Shown here piece by piece: positions 8,641 to 18,100 of a stretch of 64,000 nt of DNA; the first letter of the stretch is position 1, and every line of letters starts with the position of its first letter. The notes beneath the pieces are model-generated. The model did not search any database. It was given only the letters and a program-made list of their open reading frames with translations, and was not told the origin of the DNA. This DNA is from Myxococcales bacterium (GTDB taxonomy: Bacteria > Myxococcota > UBA727 > JABDBI01): NCBI GenBank assembly GCA_023898405.1, contig CP060221.1, positions 806,001 to 870,000 on the forward strand. Reading direction: 5' to 3'. The translations under genes and the position numbers were made by a program.

Positions 8641-9639
8641 TTAAAACGCTTCGTCAAAAGCTACTTCGCCTACAACACCAATTTGATACGCTGAAACACG
8701 CCTCTCAAAAAAATTGGCCAGTTCCTGCACATTCTGCAGCTCCATAAAAGAAAAAGGATTGCTTACACCAAACATTGGCTTAAAGCCAAGCCGTGCCATC
8801 CGCTGATCTGCCACAAATTGCAGATACTGCTTGAGCTCTAACATGGAGAAACCCGAAATTCCTCCAGTCAAAACATCTTCGCCAAAACCCAGTTCACACT
8901 CAATCGCTTCTAAAAGCATTTCTCGTACTTGAGACTCCAACTCATCATCAAACAACTCTGGTTCTTCTCCTCTTACGGTATCGACAATACTAAAGGCGAA
9001 TTCCATATGAGCACTTTCATCGCGAAATACCCAATTGGTACCAGTTGCTAAACCATGAAGAAGCCCCTTTGACCTGAGATAATACACGTAAGCAAAAGCT
9101 GCGAAAAAAAACAAACCTTCGATACATGCGGCAAAACATATAAGATTCAGCAAAAACTGCTTTCGATGAGTTTGTGTTTCAAGTTTATCGAGCATATGAA
9201 TCGAATCCATCCACCTGAAACAAAACTCTGCCTTTCTCTTTATTGAAGGTATATTATCCACTGCCGCAAAAGCTGCCTGTCTCTCTTTGGGATCAGGCAA
9301 ATAGGTATCAAGCAGAGTCAAATAAAATTGCACATGCAACGCTTCCTCATAAAGCTGCCTTGATAGATACATACGCGCTTCGGGAGCGTTGATATGGCGA
9401 TATAGGTTGATCACCAAATTATGAGCGACAATAGAGTCGCCGGTTGCAAAAAAAGCTACCAGACGATTGATGAGATGAGTTTCTTTTGGATTTAACTTCT
9501 GCCTTAAATCATCGATATCAGACTTAAGATCAACCTCATCAACGGTCCAGGTATTTTTTATGGCATTTTTATACATTTCAAAAAATTGAGGATAACGCAT
9601 GGGGCGTAATGTAAGCTCCATACCGGGATCAAGCAGCAT
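8641..9639 (-). CDS. nrdB: Ribonucleoside-diphosphate reductase class Ia, beta subunit
   Basis: 332 residues. The ferritin-like fold carries the diiron/tyrosyl-radical residues: Asp68 (TGDSIVAHN), Glu99 and His102 in YEEALHVQFY, with Tyr106 at the radical position, and RDESAHMEF for the second Glu/His set. The conserved Tyr makes this a class Ia-type rather than class Ic subunit. NrdB produces the radical used by NrdA to reduce ribonucleoside diphosphates. The N-terminus starts directly with LLDPGMELTLRPMRYPQF, so there is no ATP-cone on this subunit. A strong AGGAG site precedes the ATG, 15 bases after nrdA ends; the two form an operon. Confidence 0.96.
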   Translation of the reverse strand: MLLDPGMELTLRPMRYPQFFEMYKNAIKNTWTVDEVDLKSDIDDLRQKLNPKETHLINRLVAFFATGDSIVAHNLVINLYRHINAPEARMYLSRQLYEEALHVQFYLTLLDTYLPDPKERQAAFAAVDNIPSIKRKAEFCFRWMDSIHMLDKLETQTHRKQFLLNLICFAACIEGLFFFAAFAYVYYLRSKGLLHGLATGTNWVFRDESAHMEFAFSIVDTVRGEEPELFDDELESQVREMLLEAIECELGFGEDVLTGGISGFSMLELKQYLQFVADQRMARLGFKPMFGVSNPFSFMELQNVQELANFFERRVSAYQIGVVGEVAFDEAF

Positions 9640-9654
9640 ATTTATCTCCTATTA

Positions 9655-11946
9655 TTAACCACAAGCTTCGCAAATATCTGGATTTTCTAATGAACAAGCT
9701 ACAGCTTCTTGGGTACTCACCGCTTTAGTTGTCTTTGATATTTGAGTCGCCGGACGCGAACGCAAATAATAACAAGTTTTCAAACCTGATTGCCAAGCAT
9801 AAAAATACATTGATGATAATTTACCGATATTCGGTGTTTCCATGAATAAATTAAGTGACTGACTTTGATCAATAAAAGGCCCTCGAGCAACGGCCAAATC
9901 GATCAATTCCTTCTGTGGCAATTCCCATGCAGTCCGGTAAAGCCACTTGAGCTGCCCTGGTATCTCATCAATATTCTGCACAGAACCATTGTTAGCAATT
10001 ATTTGGTCACGAATATCCTGCGTCCAGAGCCCTTGCTTCTTGAGATCCCTAACTAAATATTGGTTTATTTGTAAAAATTCTCCAGACAAGGTTTCTCGTT
10101 TGAACAGATTGGACAGTTGCGGTTCGATGCACTCATAACACCCAACAATTGAAGCGATAGTTGCAGTGGGAGCTATTGCTATCGTCAAAGAATTACGCAA
10201 CCCGTATTTTTTAATGCGCTCTTTGAGAAGATCAAAGCGTTCTTCTTGTTCTGCTTTTTGTCCCCAAAGGTCGAACTGCAATACTCCCTCTTTAGCTTTC
10301 GTCAGGCCGAAGTTGGCATGAGGACCTTCTTCTTGAGCCAAATCTACACTAGTAGAAAGGGCCCAGTAATAAATTTCTTCAGCTATTTTGCGAGTAAGAG
10401 CTTTGGCATCTGCACTATCAAAGGGCAGGCCCAAGGCAAAAAATACATCTTGCAAGCCCATAACTCCTAAACCTACCGGACGCCATTTTTGATTTGATTT
10501 TTTGGTTTCCTCAACCGGATAAAATGTCCTATCTATCACACGATTGAGCTGTCTTATAGCCCTTTGAACAGTGCCTTTAAGTTTAGCAAAATCGAACTGT
10601 TTTTGATTAAGGTGCCGAGCAAGGTTTATTGAACCAAGATTACAGACCGCTATCTCATCCTCGCATCCAACTTCCAATATTTCTGTACACAGATTGGAAA
10701 GGTGAATAACTTGTTCAGGTTTGCCGGTCTGGTTGGATTTTTTATTGCTAGTATCTTTAAAGGTCATCCACCCATTGCCAGTTTGGGCCAAGGTTTTCAT
10801 CATGCGTCCATAAAGATCACGAGCTTTAATCTGCCGGGTGTACAGACCTTTTTTTTCGGCATCTTGATAAATTTGATTAAATTCATCGCCATAAGTTTCA
10901 CACAATAAAGGAACACAGCTCGGATCAAATAAGGACCAAAGTTCATCTTGTTTTACGCGTTCCATAAAGAGATCGGGAACCCAGTTTGCAAGATTGAGAT
11001 TATGAGTGCGTTGCGCTTCGTCTCCAGTGTTATCACGCAGCTCTAAAAATTCTTCAATATCACTGTGCCACGTTTCTAAATATATGCAGCATGCTCCCTT
11101 TCTACGGCCACCTTGATTGACTGCCGATACAGATGAATCTAAAGTTTTAAGCCATGGAACAATACCGCTTGAGCGGCCGTTAGTCCCCTTGATCAATGAG
11201 CCCCTAGAACGCACTTTAGAATAAGAAATACCTATTCCTCCACCGTGTTTGGATAATTTAGCCACATCCATATAGCGCTTATAAATTCCCTCGAGACTAT
11301 CGTTAGGAGAATCAACCAAAAAACATGAGGAAAGCTGAGGATTTTTAGTGCCTGCATTAAATAAAGTCGGGCTACCTGGCATATAAGAAAAAGATGCCAT
11401 TTGTTGGTAAAGATCTATAACGCTTGGCAGATCTTGAAAAATTCCTGATGCCACACGCAATAACATATACTGAGGGCGTTCTATGACAGTACGTTTGGTG
11501 GGATGTCGCAATAAATAACGGTCATAGATTGTTGCAAGGCCAAAGTAGGTAAACAGATCGTTGTAAGAATCATCCACAACTCTATTAAGCTCTGCTTGAT
11601 TTTCATTCACAAAATTAAAAATACTTTCACTTAGTAAACCTTGCTCAAACCCAAGTTTGATGGAATCAAAAAAATTATGCACACTCTCGACAGCTACTTC
11701 ATCTGAGATTTTTACATTGAGCAAACGTACTGCAAAAACGCCAAAATCAGGTTCTTCAACAATACGTGAAGCAGCCTGCCTAATCAAAAGATCGCAAATT
11801 TCCGTATCGGACATTTGGTCTTGAGCACTCTGCTTAAATCTGTTGAGCATATCTTTGGGATTTATAAGAAGCCCTTGAGAAAAACGAGTCACTATATGTT
11901 CACTTCGTTCATCCAAATTTTTCATCAATTTTCCTCGATCATGCAT
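9655..11946 (-). CDS. nrdA: Ribonucleoside-diphosphate reductase class Ia, alpha subunit
   Basis: 763 residues. PGSPTLFNAGTKNPQLSSCFL has the first redox Cys; HLSNLCTEILE has the Asn-Cys-Glu catalytic site; AVCNLGSINLA carries the partner Cys; the C-terminus ends CEACG, the dithiol that is re-reduced by thioredoxin or glutaredoxin. The chain starts at the RNR_N helical region; the ~90-residue ATP-cone that begins E. coli NrdA with VTKRDG is missing, and no upstream in-frame start restores it before a stop. Two starts have good ribosome sites: 11946 (AAGGGG) and 11925 (GAGGA). First gene of the nrdAB operon. Confidence 0.96.
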   Translation of the reverse strand: MHDRGKLMKNLDERSEHIVTRFSQGLLINPKDMLNRFKQSAQDQMSDTEICDLLIRQAASRIVEEPDFGVFAVRLLNVKISDEVAVESVHNFFDSIKLGFEQGLLSESIFNFVNENQAELNRVVDDSYNDLFTYFGLATIYDRYLLRHPTKRTVIERPQYMLLRVASGIFQDLPSVIDLYQQMASFSYMPGSPTLFNAGTKNPQLSSCFLVDSPNDSLEGIYKRYMDVAKLSKHGGGIGISYSKVRSRGSLIKGTNGRSSGIVPWLKTLDSSVSAVNQGGRRKGACCIYLETWHSDIEEFLELRDNTGDEAQRTHNLNLANWVPDLFMERVKQDELWSLFDPSCVPLLCETYGDEFNQIYQDAEKKGLYTRQIKARDLYGRMMKTLAQTGNGWMTFKDTSNKKSNQTGKPEQVIHLSNLCTEILEVGCEDEIAVCNLGSINLARHLNQKQFDFAKLKGTVQRAIRQLNRVIDRTFYPVEETKKSNQKWRPVGLGVMGLQDVFFALGLPFDSADAKALTRKIAEEIYYWALSTSVDLAQEEGPHANFGLTKAKEGVLQFDLWGQKAEQEERFDLLKERIKKYGLRNSLTIAIAPTATIASIVGCYECIEPQLSNLFKRETLSGEFLQINQYLVRDLKKQGLWTQDIRDQIIANNGSVQNIDEIPGQLKWLYRTAWELPQKELIDLAVARGPFIDQSQSLNLFMETPNIGKLSSMYFYAWQSGLKTCYYLRSRPATQISKTTKAVSTQEAVACSLENPDICEACG

Positions 11947-11984
11947 AAATAAGCCCCTTAGTTTTTTGTTCCCTCTTTTGGATT

Positions 11985-12003
11985 GATAATGAAAACCATT
12001 AAA
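11985..12003 (-). promoter_or_regulatory. Fur-box-like sequence upstream of nrdA
   Basis: GATAATGAAAACCATTAAA matches 15 of 19 positions of the Fur consensus (GATAATGATAATCATTATC), about 40 bases upstream of the nrdA start. Iron control of an iron-dependent reductase would make sense, but a single AT-rich match is weak evidence. Confidence 0.3.
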
Positions 12004-12341
12004 AAATCTTCCAAGAAACTTTTATTCTAACAAAACAAGAAATCTATAATTTAAGTTTTTATCGGTTCTGGCCACTAATTCTTGCTTGGATCAATTTCAT
12101 ATTTTTTCAAAGCCTGATAGCAAAGTGCTGCTCAAAGGCTCTATACACTTAATAAAACCAAATAACTGCCAAACAAAATGCCGCAAAACAAAATACGATA
12201 AAAACGTGACCACCACCAAATATGGTTGGCCAACATTAGGGGCAAAACCAAAGAATGCAAGCCTTGATTTTTTTTTGTTAGCAAATTGGAAAATTAAATT
12301 TCAAATAATGCAATAAGATGTTTTTATGGTCCTGTCCAAAT

Positions 12342-12369
12342 AAAAAACCCCAACTTAAGTTGGGGTTTT
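12342..12369 (-). terminator. Terminator of the large lipoprotein gene
   Basis: A perfect palindrome with AAAACCCC and GGGGTTTT arms centred on AACTTAAGTT, followed on the minus strand by a T-run. It lies 22 bases past the stop of the 12392-14599 gene. The rest of 11947-12391 holds no supported gene. Confidence 0.88.
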
Positions 12370-12391
12370 CAAGCTTAATCAAGACTTACTA

Positions 12392-14599
12392 TTAAGCTTC
12401 ATTTTTATTAGCATCAGCCGCAGCATCATTATTGACTACTGGTTCTTCACCACCTGCTGCTGGCGGCAATGCACCACCTGGAGCAAGCGGATCACCAGGA
12501 GCAACTGGTACCAAAGGATTACCCATAACTTGTGGAACATATGGTACGCCTGGGGCTCCAGCAAAACCGGTAAATTCAGGCACACATGGAAGAACAATGT
12601 CATAATCGCTGCAGCAGCTGTCTTCTGCTCTGATCAAGACACGATCGCCTTCAACAAGAGTAGGTATTGCAGCCATCATAGCACCTACGTCATCAGTTCT
12701 ACGAATAGTACGTGGGCCTTTGAATACTGCTTCATCAAATTTTTGAATGTAGAGTTCAACATCAAGATCTGGTCCAAGCCATCCTGGATTTACGATAACG
12801 TTACCAGCAACACCATGGATAGAGTTCATGCTCCAGAAACCAACATCTTCACTTTGCCATCTTTGGTTAGAACGGCTGTTCGAGAAGCATTGAGAACGAA
12901 CTGCAAACTCTGCAGCTACCAATGGTTTAATGGTGCTTGCCAATTCACATTCATCGTTAAAGCAGCACTCATCAAGACGTTCTTGGAAGTCAACAGTTGC
13001 AAAGAATTGACGAGCCCAAATATCTGATGCTTCATAGCAGTTTGCTATGTTTTCTCTGATTGCATAGCGTCCACTGGAAGAACTTCCGTCCCATGTAGTA
13101 AGAGTGAAGCCCAGAAATGCTCTTTCACCGTCAGTTTCTTCTTCGTTAAGCTCATAATCACCGCGCAATCCTAGGAAAAGATCATCAGTAGCCTCATCGA
13201 AGGTTATATGAAGAACATCACGGAAATCTTGTTGACGATGTCCAAGTAATTCTACAGTCAATACACGCTCTGACATTGGAGAATCTGAACCATTGTAGAA
13301 TATTGCCCAGTAATCATTGTCATCTACAACAGCATCACCATCTGAAGTCAAGTACACAACTGCATCATCACCACCAAATAGATTGGAGAAAGTAACACCT
13401 GAACCGGTCAAAACATCTTGTTCATCATCATCGGTATTGGTGAACTCAATCAAGCTGGTAAGAGAGCATGCATCGTCATACTTATCATGATCCAAAGGAC
13501 GACCGTTACCTTCACGAACGTTGAATACGCTTACATCCATATCAGCAACGATACCGACTTGATCATGAACCGTTCCCATAAAGTCTGAGTCATCAAAAAT
13601 GTAGCTTTTAACTGGAGTAAAGGCTGCCAAGTTAACATTCAAAGCACCATCAAGATCAACACCGCAAAGCCTATCTACAATACCATTGGTACCGATCAGG
13701 ATTGGGTCATGGTCAACAGCAACTTCAAGAGGACCAAATGGAGGATCTTCATCATCAATATCTATTGGAAGCTCATCGATAATATCAGCTCTTTCTAGAC
13801 CACCACCATTATGACGACGTTCTGCCATACAAATTGGTGGACGTGTCGGTGTAAGGAAATTTTGATTTTCTCTGAGTGCTTTGTAAAGTGACTCATCATC
13901 AAAAATCATTGTTTGTGTATCCGACATATCTTCAAGTTCATCATAGATACGATCAGTCAAGATCAAACCTTGAAGATTAGCTAGCCAGGTAGCGCAATCA
14001 ACTTGACTTGGGTTCCAAGCTTCAGCACGACGTTCTGCTGCTCGTTTGTAGTAATCCCACAATGCGCTTTCAGCTGGTCCAAGCAACCATACTGCTTGAT
14101 CATAGCAGTTTGGTGGAACCAAAATTTCGAACGTGCGGCATTCCATTTCTTCATCGTTATCAAGATCTGCCAATGGAAATGCATCGTTGTATGCTGTGAT
14201 TACCAGTGGTCGTGAAAACATGAATGATGGAAGGCCAAGAGCAGCTGTACCATCTGGGCCCGTTTCTCCAAAGAAAGCTGGGCTGGTAGCACGAGCTTGA
14301 TCATCGATGCTTCTCACTTCAAAACGCCAGTCATCTAAAAAGCGTTCATTGTGTGGGCTTACAGGATCAGATTTCACCATTAATTCGATAACGCCCCAAT
14401 TAGAAGCTGGTTCCACTACAGGACCTTCGGTAATTTCTGTTGGTAAGCCACTTGGTGGTGTTACAACATTATTTGCATCTTGACCTTCATGATTATCTTT
14501 TGAGGCACCATTACAGCTCGTTACGAGCATGGTTGCTGCTAAAAGTGCGCTTAACACACTAGCAACCTTGAGCCCCCTGACGAAAAAGTTCTTTGCCAT
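12392..14599 (-). CDS. Large lipoprotein of unknown function
   Basis: 735 residues. The N-terminus MAKNFFVRGLKVASVLSALL leads to ATMLVTSC, a lipobox with Cys at ~29, followed by NGASKDN, so the mature protein should be lipidated and exported. The body is rich in Asp, Asn and Trp, with many Cys (about a dozen or more, e.g. DECCFNDEC and DSCCSDYD), which suggests disulfide bonds in the periplasm or at the surface. Segments such as WGVIELMVKSDPVSP and STIKPLVAAEFAVRSQC look globular. The last ~70 residues are Pro/Gly/Ala-rich (PGVPYVPQVMGNPLVPVAPG) and probably unstructured. No known family is recognised. Single gene with its own terminator. Confidence 0.8.
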   Translation of the reverse strand: MAKNFFVRGLKVASVLSALLAATMLVTSCNGASKDNHEGQDANNVVTPPSGLPTEITEGPVVEPASNWGVIELMVKSDPVSPHNERFLDDWRFEVRSIDDQARATSPAFFGETGPDGTAALGLPSFMFSRPLVITAYNDAFPLADLDNDEEMECRTFEILVPPNCYDQAVWLLGPAESALWDYYKRAAERRAEAWNPSQVDCATWLANLQGLILTDRIYDELEDMSDTQTMIFDDESLYKALRENQNFLTPTRPPICMAERRHNGGGLERADIIDELPIDIDDEDPPFGPLEVAVDHDPILIGTNGIVDRLCGVDLDGALNVNLAAFTPVKSYIFDDSDFMGTVHDQVGIVADMDVSVFNVREGNGRPLDHDKYDDACSLTSLIEFTNTDDDEQDVLTGSGVTFSNLFGGDDAVVYLTSDGDAVVDDNDYWAIFYNGSDSPMSERVLTVELLGHRQQDFRDVLHITFDEATDDLFLGLRGDYELNEEETDGERAFLGFTLTTWDGSSSSGRYAIRENIANCYEASDIWARQFFATVDFQERLDECCFNDECELASTIKPLVAAEFAVRSQCFSNSRSNQRWQSEDVGFWSMNSIHGVAGNVIVNPGWLGPDLDVELYIQKFDEAVFKGPRTIRRTDDVGAMMAAIPTLVEGDRVLIRAEDSCCSDYDIVLPCVPEFTGFAGAPGVPYVPQVMGNPLVPVAPGDPLAPGGALPPAAGGEEPVVNNDAAADANKNEA

Positions 14600-14937
14600 T
14601 TCTCATTCCTCCATGAGAGGGAAGGAAAAATCTCCCCTTGCATGGAAAAACTTAATGCGCATGAAAATTTGACCGCAACTTTTTGTCCAAATAAAAAATA
14701 GTTTTTGTTGCCATATTTTTAAAAAAATCCAATAAATTTCGGCTATTAAGCGATTAAAAATATTCATTCTACAAAAAATTTGATTTAAATATTTAAACAC
14801 CAACTATGACAACTTTGTCCATTCAGCTTGTCTGTGTTTGTCTCACATCCTGGTAATTTTTCATATCAACAGGAGCTAAAAACACTAAAAATCTCACCCT
14901 GTCACTTATGCACAGCAGAAGAAAAAATTAACTAGGC

Positions 14938-16266
14938 TCATTCGAGATCCATCAGCTTCAGCCTTAAGGCGAGTGCATGACGAGGCTTTTTAGATTCAAA
15001 CGCTATATCGCAAGGCCAATCAAAAAAAAATTTTGGACATTTATAGCGCGCAAGGTACTTCTCAAGCCACACAGCAATTTTTTCTTGTTCGCACTTATTT
15101 TGATACCATTTTATAAAAGCCATTGGGCGTTTTCCATAGCTCTCATCTGAAATACCCAACACAACACATGCTTCGATCGAAGGATGTTGTTCCAAAATCC
15201 TTTCTACTTCCTCAGCCTGTATATTTTCTCCACCAGAAATAATTCTGTTATTTTTTCGACCGATTATTTGAAGTCGATTGTGATCATCAATTTTTCCAAT
15301 ATCACCCGTTGCAAAAAAACCTCCGCTCGTGAGCGAAGAAAAAATTTGCCCATCTTTAATATAACCCTCAAACAGACTCTCACCCTTAACAAGAATTTCT
15401 CCATCATGGGCGAGCAGCACTTGAGCATGAGGCAAACTACCACTTAAAGGTGAAGAAGCATTGCTCCAAATCATGGATGCAGATTCGGTCATGCCATAAG
15501 TTTCAAACAAAGGCCATCGTCTTTTAAGTGCCTCTTTTTGATCTTGAGTGTTCAGCCCATCGCCCCCAACAATGACAGCATTAAGATTGGATAGATCAAC
15601 TGCAGCACTCAATAGTTTTTTCACTTGAGCTGGAACCACAGAACAATGGCTTACTGGCCAGAATTTTTTAGAAGAAGTTAATGATTCGCCCATAGCCAAC
15701 AAATAAACAGAGGCTCGAGCATACAGTGCTCGCATCACAACACTAAAACCGCTGACATGATAAAGAGGCAGCGATAATAACCAGCACGATGTTGGCTCAT
15801 ATTTAAAATAACGACTCACCTCTTGAGCACTAGCCTTATGGGCTTTACTGCTTATCACCGCGTTTTTTGGAGCCCCAGTACTTCCTGAGGTACGCATGAT
15901 GGTGGAAAAATTATTTTTTGATTGATAATTGCTTTTTGGAAATTCCCGCAAATTTGAAATGTGGCAACTAAAACAAGATATATCCTCAACAATTTTGCCA
16001 TCACCAGAATAAAAAATCTGGTGTACTCCCAGTTCTTTGAGCCATACATCAATTACCAAGGCAGGTTCTCTTAGAGAGCACAGCACAATTTCCAAACCAA
16101 GTTTCATTGCTGCCAATAAGAGCACAATGCCATCAGGTGATGTATCCACATAAAGCGCGACTCTATTCTTCGAAACAACGCCAGATAATCTACAAGCTAT
16201 GTCTTTTACTTTTTCTTCTAGCTCAGAGGCGCTGATATTGAGATGGGAACCTTTTATGCTAAACAT
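14938..16266 (-). CDS. menE: o-succinylbenzoate--CoA ligase
   Basis: 442 residues of the ANL adenylating superfamily. The P-loop-like motif MRTSGSTGAPKNAV, the YGMTES motif, TGDIGKIDDHNRLQIIGRKNN and a C-terminal GKRPMAF lysine region are all present in order. Position as last gene of the menaquinone operon, 3 bases after menC, identifies the substrate: it converts o-succinylbenzoate to its CoA thioester for MenB. It is slightly short for the family but has all domains. Start ATG at 16266. The 338 bases downstream of the lipoprotein gene (14600-14937) show no supportable gene or clear terminator. Confidence 0.92.
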   Translation of the reverse strand: MFSIKGSHLNISASELEEKVKDIACRLSGVVSKNRVALYVDTSPDGIVLLLAAMKLGLEIVLCSLREPALVIDVWLKELGVHQIFYSGDGKIVEDISCFSCHISNLREFPKSNYQSKNNFSTIMRTSGSTGAPKNAVISSKAHKASAQEVSRYFKYEPTSCWLLSLPLYHVSGFSVVMRALYARASVYLLAMGESLTSSKKFWPVSHCSVVPAQVKKLLSAAVDLSNLNAVIVGGDGLNTQDQKEALKRRWPLFETYGMTESASMIWSNASSPLSGSLPHAQVLLAHDGEILVKGESLFEGYIKDGQIFSSLTSGGFFATGDIGKIDDHNRLQIIGRKNNRIISGGENIQAEEVERILEQHPSIEACVVLGISDESYGKRPMAFIKWYQNKCEQEKIAVWLEKYLARYKCPKFFFDWPCDIAFESKKPRHALALRLKLMDLE

Positions 16267-16269
16267 TTT

Positions 16270-17211
16270 TTATTGCCCCACCCAGATATCGCTAACAATT
16301 CCATGGGCATCATCTTGCAATTGCAATGCATCAACCACATGCGCCATTAGGCTGCTATAAAAAGGGCTTTCAAAACAATGACTAAAAATAGGCTTAATGC
16401 CTTTTGACTGTAGTTCACAACAGAAATTCATTAGCCAAAAAATATTGTTGAAGCGGCTGGCTTTGACCACGGCATAACGTGCTTGGCTTTCATCAAAAAT
16501 TTTTTCCCAATTCTTTTCATCAAATGATTCATCAAGGGCAATCTCAACTCTTGTTTTATTTTGTAGTTCTTTAAGGCGCACAATCTCATAAGTTGGTTCT
16601 TCAATATAGCGAATAGTGCAGCGCTCTACTTCATGCAAAAATTTTTTGGCTTCTTCAAAATTTAATTTCTTGTTGGCATCAATTCTCAGTTCAATATCAT
16701 CACCAACAATTTTTCTGATACTTTTGATACGCTCTATCTCTTCATCAATATTTTTATTGATTTTTATTTTAAGACACCTATTACCGCCCACTATGACCGA
16801 CCTTAGGTGAGAAGTTTCATGATGAGGAAGAATCAAAGAAGAGTATGAAATTTTTGGTCTAAAATAATTATTTTTTTTTATTTGTGCATCAAATAAAAGC
16901 ACGCTCAAAATAAAACTCACTGGATAACAAAATGAATCACGAAAAATACCATCGAGCAGTTTTAAATCTTTTTCTTCTACAAGCTCCATGATTTTTTTTA
17001 ACTCAGACTTTTTAACCAGAGATAAGAGCTTGCTCACTTGTTCTATTGAATGAGTATGAATTCCATCAAGCGGAGCCCACTCCGATAAAGCTACACAATT
17101 ATTTTTTTGCATGAGTCGGCAGCGTATAACAAAACGCGAAGCCGATGGAAAATACGATAATCCATCAGGGCCACATCTGAGTTCTAGCTTGCAAATGTCA
17201 AGGCGATCCAT
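16270..17211 (-). CDS. menC: o-succinylbenzoate synthase
   Basis: 313 residues, enolase superfamily. KIKINK holds the acid/base Lys of the KxK motif; LRIDANKKL, RYIEEPT and ALDES supply the three metal ligands (Asp, Glu, Asp); VVKASRFNN gives the second catalytic Lys. The enzyme dehydrates SHCHC to o-succinylbenzoate. Overall sequence is divergent, as is usual for MenC, but the catalytic set is intact and the position between menA and menE is decisive. Its start overlaps the end of menA by 14 bases, so translation is coupled. Confidence 0.9.
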   Translation of the reverse strand: MDRLDICKLELRCGPDGLSYFPSASRFVIRCRLMQKNNCVALSEWAPLDGIHTHSIEQVSKLLSLVKKSELKKIMELVEEKDLKLLDGIFRDSFCYPVSFILSVLLFDAQIKKNNYFRPKISYSSLILPHHETSHLRSVIVGGNRCLKIKINKNIDEEIERIKSIRKIVGDDIELRIDANKKLNFEEAKKFLHEVERCTIRYIEEPTYEIVRLKELQNKTRVEIALDESFDEKNWEKIFDESQARYAVVKASRFNNIFWLMNFCCELQSKGIKPIFSHCFESPFYSSLMAHVVDALQLQDDAHGIVSDIWVGQ

Positions 17212-18100
17212 AAATGAGACCTAAACTGAGCACTGCCCCATACACATAAAGAGACTTAGCTATCCCTGCTAACATCTGGTTAAACTGAGCACCTATAGGC
17301 TGCTTCAACACCATAGGAAACAAACGCACAGGGAAATAAAGCGCAAGCAAGGATAGAAGTACCGGCCAACGAAAATCATGCATCATCATCAATAATAATG
17401 GCGTACACCCAGCCAAGAGCACCAATGTTACGATGGCAAAACGAGAACTTCTAACTCCAAAACGTACTGCAAGCGTTTTTTTATGATGTTTGCGATCCTC
17501 GCTTATATCGCGCAAATTATTAGTCATTATTAATGCCGTAGAAAGCAAAGCTGGGGCAATACTCAAAACTGTCCCCTCGCTTGGCCACGAAAGTGTCTGT
17601 ATGTAATATGAGCCTATGAGAGGTACTGGTCCAAAAAATATGAGCACCGCAATTTCTGAAAAACCCAAATAAGCGAGAGGCTTTGGCCCAGCCGTATACC
17701 AAATACTCGTCACAACAGAAAAAAGCCCAAGCCAAAATACCATCTGCCCACCGCGAATGGTGAGCATGATACCCAAAGAACCAATAGCAAGTATGGCGAT
17801 AGCAATGCCTATTTTCATTGCACGAACAGAAAGCCAGCCCATCTGCAAAGCACGAGGTGGTCCTATACGTTGTTTAGTGTCACCTCCTCTCATAAAGTCG
17901 CCATAATCATTGACAATATTGGCAAGAATTTGCAAGAGCAGGGCGCATAACCACGTTACAAAAAACCAAAACAAGGAAAATTTCCCTTGAGAAAGGGCCA
18001 AAAAAGAGCCTAAAAAAATTGGGCATGATATGGCACCCAAAGTTTGTGGCCGTGCAGCTTTGACCCAAGCTGCAAAGGAATTTTTTTTGATCTTCATCAC
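17198..18100 (-). CDS. menA: 1,4-dihydroxy-2-naphthoate polyprenyltransferase
   Basis: 300 residues with about eight hydrophobic helices. The UbiA-family Asp motif is NDYGDFMRGGD, followed by RIGPPRALQ as in MenA; the second Asp-rich loop is NNLRDISEDRKHHKKTLAVRFG. It attaches the isoprenoid tail to dihydroxynaphthoate at the inner membrane, giving demethylmenaquinone for MenG. The start is GTG at 18100 or ATG at 18097, overlapping the stop of the upstream monooxygenase, so the two are co-translated. Confidence 0.95.
   Translation of the reverse strand: MMKIKKNSFAAWVKAARPQTLGAISCPIFLGSFLALSQGKFSLFWFFVTWLCALLLQILANIVNDYGDFMRGGDTKQRIGPPRALQMGWLSVRAMKIGIAIAILAIGSLGIMLTIRGGQMVFWLGLFSVVTSIWYTAGPKPLAYLGFSEIAVLIFFGPVPLIGSYYIQTLSWPSEGTVLSIAPALLSTALIMTNNLRDISEDRKHHKKTLAVRFGVRSSRFAIVTLVLLAGCTPLLLMMMHDFRWPVLLSLLALYFPVRLFPMVLKQPIGAQFNQMLAGIAKSLYVYGAVLSLGLIYGSP

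Noticed and set aside
12086..12316. 76-residue frame between nrdA and the lipoprotein gene
   Set aside because: Low-complexity, Lys/Thr-rich translation of AT-rich DNA, with no start signal.
12530..13027. 165-residue plus-strand frame
   Set aside because: It lies wholly antisense to the large lipoprotein gene, which has a signal peptide, ribosome site and terminator.
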